Source of the DNA: Mesorhizobium loti
Lineage (GTDB): Bacteria; Pseudomonadota; Alphaproteobacteria; Rhizobiales; Rhizobiaceae
Reading direction: 5' to 3'
Assembly (NCBI RefSeq): GCF_001510895.1
Contig: NZ_LPWA01000104.1
Span: forward strand, 48,982-112,981
DNA length: 64,000 nt
Under the pieces are notes generated by a model, which saw only the letters and a list, made by a program, of their open reading frames with translations, did no database searches and was not told the origin of the DNA. This document shows positions 1-8,300 of the stretch, piece after piece (the stretch's first letter is position 1; each line of letters opens with the position of its first letter). The position numbers were made by a program, and so were the translations under genes.

Positions 1-2
1 TG

Positions 3-989
3 CCCTTCTTCGCCTACTACGCCGCCTGGGGCTTTCTCGGCGACACGGTGCGGCAGTATTCCCGCGTCACGCTCGACATGGCGCCCTTCGGCGAAGGGGC
101 GGGCAACGTTCTCGATGTGCTCGATTCGCGCTGGCTGATTGTTTCGGTCGCCGTCTCGTGGCTGATCCGGCGCTTCGCCACCACCATGCAGACACGCGGA
201 TCGCGGTCCTTCTGGCAGATCGTCGTGGTGATCTGCGAGACCAACTGGATCTTCATCGGTCTCTACGTGATCTCGCGCTGGAAGGACGAGATCGTCGGCT
301 GGATCATGAGCCGCAACGTCTTTTCGGCCCTTCAGGCGGCCGCCGAAGGGATCGCCAGTCCGATCGCAAGCGCCTTCGCCGATCCGATGGTTCCGGTGGA
401 AGTCACGTCGATCGACGCGACAACCAGGCTGGTCAACCTGTTCTTCTACATGCTCCTGCCGGTGATCTGGCTGGTGCTCGCAGCGCTGATCTACGGCTAC
501 GACGTGCGCGACGACAAGGACCTGATGCGCGTGCACCGGCGCGTCGAACGTTTCGGCGAGCGCTACCGCGCCATTCCGAAATTCCTGCGCGACTTCGTGG
601 AGCATTTCATCTCCGGCTATCGCTCGCGCTATTTGCCGATCGCCAACGGCGTGCGCATCACGCTGAGCTCGGGCGTGGTGCTCATCGTCACGCTCATCGT
701 CGGCTACCGCCTGATCGACTGGCTGGCGGCCTGGGCATGGCTCGGCATGACGCGCCTCATCGGCCCGCATCAACTCGATATCTGGCAGGTGCTTTCCGAA
801 GGCGTCTCGTTGCTGTTCGGCAGCCCGTTCCAAGACTCATCGACGGGCATTCTGGTCGAGCCGCTCAGGATCTGCTTCCTGGCCGCGATCCTCGAAACGG
901 CGTTCGCGCTGCCGAAGCGCCAGACCGGCGAAGACGCTCAACCGGCAGGTTCACCGGACGGTGCGGAAGCGGAGGCCCAGAATGCTTGA
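3..989 (+). CDS. Multi-pass membrane protein, 5'-truncated by window edge
   Basis: The reading frame is open from the first bases of the window, so the true start lies upstream; a GTG at 48 is only the first internal start codon. The visible ~328 residues contain several hydrophobic segments (for example around LLPVIWLVLAALIYGY and SSGVVLIVTLIVGY), separated by a charged basic loop, and an acidic, disordered-looking tail. I do not recognise the family. Its last codons overlap the start of the next gene by 8 bases, so it is probably translationally coupled to it. It heads a run of four same-strand genes that all look membrane-anchored or exported, which suggests one envelope-associated complex or pathway; that role is inference only. 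Confidence 0.75.
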   Translation, partial: PFFAYYAAWGFLGDTVRQYSRVTLDMAPFGEGAGNVLDVLDSRWLIVSVAVSWLIRRFATTMQTRGSRSFWQIVVVICETNWIFIGLYVISRWKDEIVGWIMSRNVFSALQAAAEGIASPIASAFADPMVPVEVTSIDATTRLVNLFFYMLLPVIWLVLAALIYGYDVRDDKDLMRVHRRVERFGERYRAIPKFLRDFVEHFISGYRSRYLPIANGVRITLSSGVVLIVTLIVGYRLIDWLAAWAWLGMTRLIGPHQLDIWQVLSEGVSLLFGSPFQDSSTGILVEPLRICFLAAILETAFALPKRQTGEDAQPAGSPDGAEAEAQNA

Positions 990-1575
990 GAATGCTGGTT
1001 CCCGCCTGAAAGCCTGGCTGGTGGCTGGCTTCGGCACCGCGGCTGCGATTGCGGTCGCCGGTGTCATGGGCGCCTTCGGCGCAAGGCACGAGCCGTTGCC
1101 AATTCTCGCGCCGGCCAGCCCGATCGAAACGGGCCAATGGCTGCTGAGGCCGCTCAAGGCCTATTCGGCCGAAGGTAAGGACCTCTACGGCGTGCCGCTC
1201 AAGCCCGGCGCGAAGGCGCTGGTTCTCGAGGTCGAAATGACCAACCGCACGGCCAAATCGACAAAGGATTATTTCGACGCCCTGCAGGCGAACCAGACGG
1301 CGGTCGAAGCGGCGACAAAACCGTTCATCGTGCTGACGCGCGACTCGACGCTCTCGCCGGAACTGCATCCCGGCATGCCGGAGCGCATGGCGTATGTCTG
1401 GCAATTGCCGGACGGAGCGGCGCCGCCCGCCAACCTCGAACTGTCCGTCATTCGCAAGACCTACAAGCAGCGCGACAACCTCTACGGCTTGCCGGGCTGG
1501 TTCAATCCGACGCCGGTCGGCAGGCTGACATTGCCGGTTGGAAGCGGGCCCGACACCGCGGATATCCAGCCATGA
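982..1575 (+). CDS. Membrane-anchored hypothetical protein
   Basis: Protein of 197 residues starting MLENAGSRLK, with one N-terminal hydrophobic segment (AWLVAGFGTAAAIAVAGVMG) that could be a signal anchor; the rest looks like a soluble extracytoplasmic domain. I chose the ATG at 982 because it overlaps the stop of the preceding gene in a typical coupled arrangement; a GTG at 961 in the same frame would add seven basic residues. The stop overlaps the ATG of the next gene (ATGA). No recognised domain. Its position inside the four-gene cluster suggests the product works with its membrane-protein neighbours. Confidence 0.7.
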   Translation: MLENAGSRLKAWLVAGFGTAAAIAVAGVMGAFGARHEPLPILAPASPIETGQWLLRPLKAYSAEGKDLYGVPLKPGAKALVLEVEMTNRTAKSTKDYFDALQANQTAVEAATKPFIVLTRDSTLSPELHPGMPERMAYVWQLPDGAAPPANLELSVIRKTYKQRDNLYGLPGWFNPTPVGRLTLPVGSGPDTADIQP

Positions 1576-2150
1576 CGCGCAAGCTCGCCAACATCGTCCT
1601 GATGCTCGTCGCGGTGTCGCTCTGCTACGGCTTGCAGGTGTCGAAGCCGCATTACGGCGACCTGATCGGCCCGATCCCCGCGCGCGGCAAGCTCGGCGAC
1701 ACGGTCGTCGGGCGAAGCTTCGAAGTCCGCGCCGAAAAGGCGGAATTCGCCCGCAACCTGAAAGTGGACAGGTATGGCGAGACCCGGATCCTGACGACGG
1801 GGGGCATCTGGGCCGTTGTCACGGTGGAGTTCGCGGCGCGTGCGCAATCGACAACGGTGGCGGTCGCGTCCTGGCGCGGACCGACGGGCCTGATCTATGA
1901 CCAGACCGAACGGCTGTCCTTCACCGATGGGCTCCTTCCCGTGGCCATCGACCCCGGCCTGCCGAAAAAGGCGAGGCTGATCTTCGAACTGCGGCCGGAT
2001 GAAGCGAGCGATGCCACTTTGCTCATTTCGGAAAAGCTGATGTCCGCGCTCGACTCGCAGGCCGAGATATCGATCGGGCCGGTCGCCATTGGACCCGACG
2101 CCTTGCCGCCGAGCACGGTCGAAACGCTGGATATGACGCAGCCGATCTGA
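1572..2150 (+). CDS. Single-span membrane or exported hypothetical protein
   Basis: Protein of 192 residues beginning MTRKLANIVLMLVAVSLCYG, a short positively charged start followed by one hydrophobic helix, then a soluble domain rich in beta-prone sequence. Its ATG overlaps the stop codon of the previous gene. The size and N-terminal architecture match the gene before it and the broken gene after it, so the three may be distant paralogues (inference from layout; I could not align them). No catalytic motif is visible and no function is assigned. Confidence 0.7.
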   Translation: MTRKLANIVLMLVAVSLCYGLQVSKPHYGDLIGPIPARGKLGDTVVGRSFEVRAEKAEFARNLKVDRYGETRILTTGGIWAVVTVEFAARAQSTTVAVASWRGPTGLIYDQTERLSFTDGLLPVAIDPGLPKKARLIFELRPDEASDATLLISEKLMSALDSQAEISIGPVAIGPDALPPSTVETLDMTQPI

Positions 2151-2161
2151 GGGAATAGCGA

Positions 2162-2730
2162 ATGACGGCAGGAGTTCTGGATCGGGAGATCGGGCTCGGC
2201 GAGCGGAAATGGCGCCGCCGCAGCCTCTGGTCGCTTCTGCTGCTTATCCCCTTGACCTTGGCTATCGAAGCTTACGACAGCGTCAAGACGCTGCTCGGCA
2301 ACAATGATCTCTTCGCCCGCCGCGTCGCCTGGGGCGAGAGCGCCCATTTCGGCGGCAGCGACTGGAAACTCACCGACCTGCGCGGCGCCTTCGGCATGGC
2401 GAACCAGCTCCCGATTCGGTGCCGGTTCTGGCCGACTTCCGGGTGAAAATCGGCAACCCCGACCTGCAAAACCTCTGGCTCGGCTGCAAGGTGACGCTGA
2501 TCGACAAGGACGGCCGGCGCTGGTCGCCGACCTCCATTGTGTCGCTGAAAACCGCGGACAATGTGCAGACCTGCATTTCGGCGATTTTTTCTGGCGCCAA
2601 GAGCGGTGACGTTCTCAATTTGCGCGAGACGTTCCTGGTGCCGAAGGAGGCAACCAAATCAATACGCCCGGCCATCGGCGTCGCCAGCGAGCGGCCGCAT
2701 TTCCTGCTGTTCCAGCTGGAAAAGGATTGA
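2162..2730 (+). CDS. Membrane-anchored hypothetical protein, frameshifted
   Basis: The first part (from ATG 2162) has one hydrophobic anchor (SLWSLLLLIPLTLAIEAY) and ends out of frame at 2446. The second part continues from about 2411 in another frame to the stop at 2730. The two join smoothly if one C is restored in the run at 2410-2412, giving ...ANQLPDSVPVLADF... and a protein of about 189 residues, matching the two preceding genes in size and layout. I read this as one gene with a one-base deletion, either real or a sequencing error. It is the last member of the cluster; family unknown. Confidence 0.6.
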
Positions 2731-2751
2731 TGTCCTGCCACCACTTGGTGG

Positions 2752-3369
2752 TCAGGGATACAACCTCGTCTTGTCCCAGCCGCCCTTGGCGTTGCGCGAG
2801 AAAATGACGCGGTCGTGCAGCCGGAACGGACGGTCGTGCCAGAACTCGATCGTCTGCGGCAGGATGCGGAAGCCGGACCAGTGTTTCGGCCGTGGGATCT
2901 CGCCGATCGCGTAACGCGCCGTGTACTCGGCCACCGCCTTCTCCAGCGCGAAGCGGCTTTCCAGCGGCCGCGACTGTTTCGAGGCCCAGGCGCCGATGCG
3001 GCTGCCGCGCGGCCGCGTCGCGTAGTAGGCGTCGGCCTCGGCGTCACTGACGATCTCCACCGGTCCGCGCACGCGCACCTGGCGGCGCAGCGATTTCCAG
3101 TGGAAGCACATCGCCGCCTTCATGCTGCCAAGAATCTCGCGGCCCTTGGCGCTCTCGAAATTCGTGTAGAAGACAAACCCCTTTTCGTCGAACCCCTTGA
3201 GCAGCACCATCCGCACATCCGGCATGCCGTCGGTATCGACGGTTGCCAGCGCCACGCCGTTGGGGTCGTTGGGCTCGCTCTTGGTGGCGTCCTCCAGCCA
3301 TGCGGCAAAGAGCCGGAACGGCTCCCCGGCCTCGGTGAAGTCACTGCTTGTTAACTCGGTTTCGTTCAT
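2752..3369 (-). CDS. pdxH: Pyridoxine/pyridoxamine 5'-phosphate oxidase
   Basis: FMN-dependent oxidase making pyridoxal 5'-phosphate from pyridoxine or pyridoxamine phosphate in the vitamin B6 salvage/de novo pathway; cytosolic homodimer. The 205-residue protein is of the usual family length. It shows the FMN-binding core ([18 protein letters not shown], then SAKGREI), the [14 protein letters not shown] segment, and the conserved C-terminal end (RLYP). The start [11 protein letters not shown] is chosen because the open frame upstream is low-complexity antisense sequence. Transcribed divergently from the lipoprotein gene that follows; the two starts are only 39 bases apart, so their promoters share that interval. 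Confidence 0.95.
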   Translation of the reverse strand: MNETELTSSDFTEAGEPFRLFAAWLEDATKSEPNDPNGVALATVDTDGMPDVRMVLLKGFDEKGFVFYTNFESAKGREILGSMKAAMCFHWKSLRRQVRVRGPVEIVSDAEADAYYATRPRGSRIGAWASKQSRPLESRFALEKAVAEYTARYAIGEIPRPKHWSGFRILPQTIEFWHDRPFRLHDRVIFSRNAKGGWDKTRLYP

Positions 3370-3408
3370 AGTTTCCAAATTTTTAACATTGCGGGAGGAG
3401 TTCGCCGA

Positions 3409-3873
3409 TTGTCGCGTATCGCGCAAGCTTTTGACAGCGGGCAATGGGGCGTTATCGCTTCGGCCAGTGCCAAGGCTGCGCTGCTGACGTTGGCGCTGCC
3501 GCTTGCGGCCTGCGGCGCCGGCGGCTTCAGCCTCGAGAAGGCTGGGGTCGACCGCTCGATCATCACCTCCAGCGCGTCTTATCCGCCAGCCCAGCCGGCA
3601 GGCAGCGACAGGGACTCGGACCAGACCACCATCGGCAACGCGGTCTCTTCCGCCGACATCCAGGAACTTGGCGGCCAGGCGGTGCCATGGGCCAATGCCG
3701 GCACCGGCTCGCGCGGCGCGATCACCGAACTGGCTGAGCTGAAGGATGGCGGCCTGACGTGCCGCCGTTTCACCGCCACGCGCGAGAGCTTCGACGGCGT
3801 CGCCTTGTACAAGGGCGAACTCTGCATGGCCGGCGCCGGCGGCTGGCGCATGCAGGAGTTCAAGGCGCTCTGA
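3409..3873 (+). CDS. RT0821/Lpp0805-type surface antigen lipoprotein
   Basis: 154-residue protein with an N-terminal hydrophobic stretch ending in a lipobox (LPLAAC), so probably a lipoprotein. The C-terminal half ([10 protein letters not shown]...[19 protein letters not shown]) resembles the conserved end of the RT0821/Lpp0805 surface-protein family of alphaproteobacteria, as I recall it. The start is an unusual TTG at 3409, preceded by a strong GGGAGGAG at 3392-3399; no ATG or GTG lies in a suitable place before the lipobox. Function in the family is not established beyond an envelope location. Confidence 0.75.
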   Translation: MSRIAQAFDSGQWGVIASASAKAALLTLALPLAACGAGGFSLEKAGVDRSIITSSASYPPAQPAGSDRDSDQTTIGNAVSSADIQELGGQAVPWANAGTGSRGAITELAELKDGGLTCRRFTATRESFDGVALYKGELCMAGAGGWRMQEFKAL

Positions 3874-3992
3874 TCTGGTTCGGGGCACTCTTATTTTCGC
3901 TCGCCGATCCCACTTGCGCCACTGGAATTTCTTCCTATCCAAGCGCATATAGGGGGCAACCGTGGACCCATTCTCTCTTTCAGGCAGGAAGC

Positions 3993-4922
3993 ATGCGCGA
4001 CCCCTATGAGGTGCTGGGCGTTGCCAGGAACGCATCGGCCAAGGACATAAAATCGGCGTACCGCAAGCTCGCCAAGCAGCATCATCCGGACCAGAACCCG
4101 AATGATCCGAAGGCGAAGGAGCGTTTTGCCGCCGCCAATCAGGCTTACGAGATCGTCGGCGACGAGAAGACACGCGCCGCTTACGATCGCGGCGAGATCG
4201 ACGCCGACGGCAAGCCGAGATTCCAGGGCTTCGAGGGCGCTGCCGGCGGTGGCGATCCGTTCGCGGGGTTCCGCCGTCAGCAGGGCCCCGGCGGCGCGCA
4301 TTTCGAATTCCGCACCGGGCGCCCGGGCGGCGATCCTTTCGACGGCAACAGCGACATTTTTAGCCAGATCTTCGGCGATGCCTTTTCCGGCGCCCGCGGC
4401 GCTGGCCGTGGCGACCGCCGCCAGCCGGTCCAGGCCGCCGATTTGAACGTCACGCTCGACGTCACCATCGAAGAGGCGGCCACCGCCGAGAAGGTGACGG
4501 CGATGTTCCCCGACGGCCGCAAGATGGCGGTCAAGCTTCCGGCCTATGTCGAGGATGGCCAGACCATCCGCCTCAAGGGGCAGGGTGAGCAGGGGCCTGG
4601 CCAGCCTGGCGACGCGCTGGTCAAGATCCACATCCGCCGCCATCCGCGCTACCGCATCGAGGGCCGCGACCTGCATGTCGATCTGCCCGTCGATCTGGCC
4701 GACGCCGTGCTCGGCGCCAAGGTTGCGGTCGAGACACCGACCGGCAAGCTCGCTGTCAACGTTCCGCCATGGTCGAGTTCGGACAAGGTGCTGCGCCTGA
4801 AAGGCAGGGGTTTGCCGGAAAAGGCAGGCGGTCACGGCGACCTCTACGCCCATGTGCGACTGATGCTGCCGGAAGGCGGAGACGCCGATCTCGAAGCCCT
4901 GATGCGCAACCGAAAAGGCTGA
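3993..4922 (+). CDS. DnaJ C-terminal domain co-chaperone (CbpA-like)
   Basis: Co-chaperone expected to stimulate the ATPase of DnaK and hold unfolded substrates. The 309-residue protein has an N-terminal J domain (residues 3-65) with the essential HPD at 31-33, a Gly/Phe-rich linker (about 80-140), and the two-barrel C-terminal substrate-binding region ([17 protein letters not shown] to the end). The cysteine-rich zinc finger of true DnaJ is absent, so this is the CbpA/DnaJ class B type. The start [10 protein letters not shown] follows a GGCAGGAAG ribosome site. It stands alone between the lipoprotein and fabI. Confidence 0.92.
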   Translation: MRDPYEVLGVARNASAKDIKSAYRKLAKQHHPDQNPNDPKAKERFAAANQAYEIVGDEKTRAAYDRGEIDADGKPRFQGFEGAAGGGDPFAGFRRQQGPGGAHFEFRTGRPGGDPFDGNSDIFSQIFGDAFSGARGAGRGDRRQPVQAADLNVTLDVTIEEAATAEKVTAMFPDGRKMAVKLPAYVEDGQTIRLKGQGEQGPGQPGDALVKIHIRRHPRYRIEGRDLHVDLPVDLADAVLGAKVAVETPTGKLAVNVPPWSSSDKVLRLKGRGLPEKAGGHGDLYAHVRLMLPEGGDADLEALMRNRKG

Positions 4923-5030
4923 TCGAGGCGATTTTCTCCTCAAGCCAGTCTGTTTTCGACGCTTGAAGGGGCTCTGTGCCTGTGCGATAGGGCTCCACAC
5001 GAAGCAGACATTCTTGCGGAGAACGCGCAC

Positions 5031-5849
5031 ATGGCGGGTGGACAGGGCCTGATGGCCGGTAAGCGGGGCCTTATTCTCGGCGTCGCGAACAATCGGTCGA
5101 TCGCTTTCGGCATCGCCAAGGCCTGCGTCGATCATGGCGCCGAGATCGCGCTGACCTATCAGGGCGAGGCGTTCAAGAAGCGCGTCGAGCCACTGGCGGC
5201 GGAACTCAACGCGCATGTCGCCGGCCATTGCGACGTCACCGATCCGGAAAGCCTTGACGCGGTCTTTGCCGACATTGCCAAGCACTGGGGCAAGCTCGAC
5301 TTTCTCGTCCACGCCATCGCTTTTTCCGACAAGGACGAGTTGACCGGGCGTTATGTCGAGACCACGCGCGACAATTTCCTGCGCACCATGGACATTTCGG
5401 TGTTTTCCTTCACCACCATCGCCAAGCGCGCCGAGCCGCTGATGAGCGAAGGCGGCTCGCTTTTGACGCTGACCTATTACGGCGCCGAGAAGGTGATGCC
5501 GCACTACAACGTCATGGGCGTGGCCAAGGCAGCGCTCGAAGCCAGCGTGCGCTATCTCGCCGTCGACCTCGGCGCCAAGAAGATCCGAGTCAACGCGATC
5601 TCGGCCGGTCCGATCAAGACGCTCGCCGCTTCAGGCATCGGCGACTTCCGCTACATCCTCAAGTGGAACGAGTACAACGCGCCGCTCAAGCAGACGGTGA
5701 CGCAGGAAGAAGTCGGCGATTCCGGCGTCTATTTCCTGTCGGACCTGTCGCGCGGCGTGACCGGCGAGGTCCATCACGTCGATTCCGGCTACCATGTCGT
5801 CGGCATGAAGGCGGTCGACGCGCCGGACATCTCGACCGTCAAGGACTAA
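5031..5849 (+). CDS. fabI: Enoyl-[acyl-carrier-protein] reductase (NADH)
   Basis: Final reductive step of type II fatty acid elongation (trans-2-enoyl-ACP to acyl-ACP). 272 residues, a short-chain dehydrogenase fold with the FabI-type nucleotide motif GVANNRSIAFGIA and the catalytic Tyr159-x6-Lys166 pair in HYNVMGVAK. The segment SAGPIKTLAASGIG is the FabI substrate-binding loop. Start MAGGQGLMAG is preceded by GCGGAG; an alternative in-frame ATG lies seven codons later. Rhizobia often carry two fabI copies; this one is followed after 56 bases by a phosphatase gene on the same strand. Confidence 0.94.
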   Translation: MAGGQGLMAGKRGLILGVANNRSIAFGIAKACVDHGAEIALTYQGEAFKKRVEPLAAELNAHVAGHCDVTDPESLDAVFADIAKHWGKLDFLVHAIAFSDKDELTGRYVETTRDNFLRTMDISVFSFTTIAKRAEPLMSEGGSLLTLTYYGAEKVMPHYNVMGVAKAALEASVRYLAVDLGAKKIRVNAISAGPIKTLAASGIGDFRYILKWNEYNAPLKQTVTQEEVGDSGVYFLSDLSRGVTGEVHHVDSGYHVVGMKAVDAPDISTVKD

Positions 5850-5905
5850 CTCTTTTCACCTGCTCCTTCTCCGCCCAGGCCGTGGCCCGACCTCCGGGAG
5901 ATCTG

Positions 5906-6493
5906 ATGTATCCGCTCGTCTACATCGCGCGCCATGGCCAGACGGAGTGGAATGCGGAGGGTCGGCTGCAGGGCCAGGCCGACACCGACATGAACGCGCT
6001 TGGCCGCGAGCAGGCGATCGGCAACGGCCGTCGGTTGGCTGGGTTTGTCAGAAATCCCGCGGATTTCGACTTTGTCGCCAGCCCGATGCGCCGCACGCGC
6101 GAGACGATGGAACTGATGCGCGTGGCGATGGGGCTCGATCGGCTCGCCTATCGCACCGATCCGTGTCTTGTCGAAATGAGCTTCGGCGACTGGCAGGGTT
6201 TCACCTTTGCCGAGCTCGAGGCGAGGCTTCCGGGTTCGACCGACGGGCGTCGGCACGCCAAATGGGATTTCCAGCCGCCGGGCGAGGGCGCGGAAAGCTA
6301 CGAGATGCTGCTTGATCGGATCAAACCGTGGTTCGACTCGCTTCGAGGGCCAACGGTCTGCGTCACCCACGGCGGCGTCATGCGCTGCCTGTTCCGCTTT
6401 GTCGAAGGGATGTCCAAGAAGGACGCTGCCGGCCTGGAAGTCCCGCAGGATTGCCTGCTCCGGCTGGAGGGCCGGAGCCTGGAGTGGCTGTGA
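5906..6493 (+). CDS. Histidine phosphatase family protein (phosphoglycerate-mutase-like)
   Basis: 195 residues with the family signature ARHGQTEWN, whose His becomes phosphorylated, followed by SPMRRTRET and the second catalytic His in VCVTHGGVMR. These features mark a cofactor-independent-of-metal phosphatase of the broad PGAM/AlpA/CobC-like branch; the actual substrate cannot be told from sequence. Start MYPLVYIARHG is preceded by CGGGAG at 5896. The frame is open further upstream only because it runs antisense to nothing and through the end of fabI. Same strand as fabI with a 56-base gap, so co-transcription is possible. Confidence 0.85.
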   Translation: MYPLVYIARHGQTEWNAEGRLQGQADTDMNALGREQAIGNGRRLAGFVRNPADFDFVASPMRRTRETMELMRVAMGLDRLAYRTDPCLVEMSFGDWQGFTFAELEARLPGSTDGRRHAKWDFQPPGEGAESYEMLLDRIKPWFDSLRGPTVCVTHGGVMRCLFRFVEGMSKKDAAGLEVPQDCLLRLEGRSLEWL

Positions 6494-6510
6494 AGGCTGC
6501 GGCCTGCCGA

Positions 6511-6628
6511 ATTCAGGTCAGGCCGAGTCGAGAATGGTGGGTTCCGAGAACCGGAGCGGAGCGTGCTTAAAGTACGTGAGCACCGGAAGCGCAGGAAGCC
6601 GCCTTTCGCAGGCCGGCCTCACCTGAAT
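6511..6628. repeat. Intergenic repeat: 14-bp inverted arms around a ~90-bp core
   Basis: Arms ATTCAGGTCAGGCC (6511-6524) and GGCCTCACCTGAAT (6615-6628) are inverted copies with one mismatch. Between them lies a core that itself contains the short inverted pair GTGCT/AGCAC. The same arms, with nothing between them, form the palindrome at 14879. The element abuts the stop codon of the DUF1344 gene and separates two convergent genes, so it could also end transcription. Confidence 0.75.
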
Positions 6629-6889
6629 TTAATTCGCGTCGCTGTCCGGCAATTGCATATCGGTGACGACGTTCTCGCCATTGGTCACGTCGAAGGCGAT
6701 GACGATGTCCATGCCCGGCTTCAGTGCATCGAGATCCGTCTCGGCGTTGAGCTTGTAGGATTTTCCGTCGTCCAGCGTCAGCGTCAGCGTGTCCTTGTCG
6801 ACCTTCTTGATCAGGCCCTCGGTCTGGCCGGCGAACGCGGCAGTGGAAATCATGAGCATGGCGCCAACAGCGCCAATCAGGGTACGCAT
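6629..6889 (-). CDS. DUF1344 small exported protein
   Basis: 86 residues with a cleavable-looking signal peptide (MRTLIGAVGAMLMISTAAFA, then G) and a mature part of about 65 residues, GQTEGLIKKVDKDTLTLTLDDG..., with the beta-strand pattern of the DUF1344 family, small periplasmic proteins of rhizobia. Function unknown. Convergent with the upstream phosphatase gene and ending exactly at the repeat boundary; divergent from aroC, with about 200 bases between their starts. Confidence 0.78.
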   Translation of the reverse strand: MRTLIGAVGAMLMISTAAFAGQTEGLIKKVDKDTLTLTLDDGKSYKLNAETDLDALKPGMDIVIAFDVTNGENVVTDMQLPDSDAN

Positions 6890-7031
6890 CGTCGTCCTCT
6901 TTGGTCATTGCGCCGGCTGGTCAGCGGCGGATCCTCAACGGCGGATGGAAGAGAGCAGAAACCAACCGAATGTGTCAAAACTAAATCCGCCGGATCACAG
7001 ATTGATGCAGCCCATCACCGTTTGACCGCTG

Positions 7032-7092
7032 TGGAAAACGCCAATAGAAGCTGCCTTGAATCCGGCTCCGCTGCCGGGCAGGGCGTTTTCCA
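7032..7092 (+). promoter_or_regulatory. Inverted repeat enclosing the aroC ribosome site
   Basis: TGGAAAACGCC at 7032-7042 is a perfect reverse complement of GGCGTTTTCCA at 7082-7092, with a 39-base loop. The downstream arm covers the A of the aroC ATG and its weak ribosome site. If transcribed, the hairpin would hide the start of translation. A regulatory role is inference. Confidence 0.4.
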
Positions 7093-8207
7093 TGTCTCAC
7101 AACACATTCGGCCATCTGTTCCGCGTCACCACCTGGGGTGAAAGCCATGGCGCCGCGCTCGGCTGCGTTGTGGACGGCTGCCCGCCCGGCATCCGTTTCA
7201 AGCGCGAGGACATTCAGGCCGAGCTCGACAGGCGCCGTCCCGGGCAGTCGCGTTTCGTCACCCAGCGCCGTGAGCCCGACGAGGTCAAGATCCTCTCCGG
7301 CTTCATCCTCGACGAGGACGGCGAGACCATGATCACCACCGGCACGCCGGTATCGATGCTGATCGAGAATGTCGACCAGCGCTCCAAGGATTATGGCGAG
7401 ATCGCCCGCCAGTACCGGCCGGGCCACGCCGATTACACCTACGACGTCAAATACGGCTTGCGCGACCATCGCGGCGGCGGCCGCTCGTCTGCCCGTGAAA
7501 CGGCCGCGCGGGTGGCGGCCGGAGCGCTCGCCCGCAAGGTGGTGCCGGGCATGGTGGTGCGCGGCGCCCTGGTCTCCATGGGCGAGAAATCCATCGACCG
7601 CGCCAACTGGAACTGGAATTTCGTCGGCGACGCCGAAAACCCGTTCTTCACGCCCGACCCGGCCTCGGTCCCGGTCTTTGCCGCCTATCTCGACGGCATC
7701 CGCAAGGCGGGTTCCTCGGTCGGCGCGGTGATCGAGATCGTCGCCGACGGCGTGCCGGCGGGTCTCGGCGCGCCGATCTACGCCAAGCTCGACCAGGACA
7801 TCGCCTCCGGCCTGATGTCGATCAACGCCGTCAAGGGCGTCGAGATCGGCAACGGCTTCGAGGCCGCCCGCATCACCGGCGAGCAGAACGCCGACGAGAT
7901 GCGCATCGGCAATGACGGCAAGCCGGTGTTTTTATCCAACCATGCCGGCGGCATTCTCGGCGGCATCTCGACCGGGCAGGCGATTGTTGCCCGTTTCGCC
8001 GTCAAGCCGACATCCTCGATCCTGACGCCGCGCAAGTCGATCGACAAGGACGGCAAGGACGTCGAGGTGATGACCAAGGGACGGCACGACCCCTGCGTCG
8101 GCATCCGCGCCGTGCCGATCGGCGAGGCCATGGTTGCCTGCGCGATTGCAGATCATTATCTGCGGCACAGAGGACAGACGGGAAAGGGAGTAGGCAGTAG
8201 GGAATAG
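7092..8207 (+). CDS. aroC: Chorismate synthase
   Basis: Converts 5-enolpyruvylshikimate 3-phosphate to chorismate, the branch point for aromatic amino acids and folate; needs reduced FMN. 371 residues with the N-terminal signature [15 protein letters not shown], then [28 protein letters not shown] and the late [15 protein letters not shown]. Start [10 protein letters not shown] is the family start. The C-terminus is odd: after LRHRGQTG the last residues (KGVGSRE) are encoded by an intergenic repeat that begins at about 8181 and supplies the stop codon. Confidence 0.96.
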   Translation: MSHNTFGHLFRVTTWGESHGAALGCVVDGCPPGIRFKREDIQAELDRRRPGQSRFVTQRREPDEVKILSGFILDEDGETMITTGTPVSMLIENVDQRSKDYGEIARQYRPGHADYTYDVKYGLRDHRGGGRSSARETAARVAAGALARKVVPGMVVRGALVSMGEKSIDRANWNWNFVGDAENPFFTPDPASVPVFAAYLDGIRKAGSSVGAVIEIVADGVPAGLGAPIYAKLDQDIASGLMSINAVKGVEIGNGFEAARITGEQNADEMRIGNDGKPVFLSNHAGGILGGISTGQAIVARFAVKPTSSILTPRKSIDKDGKDVEVMTKGRHDPCVGIRAVPIGEAMVACAIADHYLRHRGQTGKGVGSRE

Positions 8208-8283
8208 GCAGTAGGCATTACGCCGCCCCAGCACTGCGTTTTCCTTTTCCCTACTGCCTAACGCCTAATGCCTATTCCCTGCG
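8181..8283. repeat. Repeat with TAGGCAGTAGG-type direct and inverted units
   Basis: The left part carries GGGAGTAGGCAGTAGGG and AGGGAATAGGCAGTAGGC. The right part carries their inverse (CCCTACTGCCTAACGCC and ATGCCTATTCCCT), so the whole can fold into one long hairpin. It covers the last codons of aroC and ends just before the ribB ribosome site. The structure resembles small dispersed repeats common in rhizobial genomes. Confidence 0.7.
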
Positions 8284-8300
8284 AGCGAAGCGAGCACCCC

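Noticed and set aside
3891..5504. Minus-strand open frame of 537 codons opposite the dnaJ-like gene and fabI
   Set aside because: Antisense shadow; both plus-strand genes have full family signatures.
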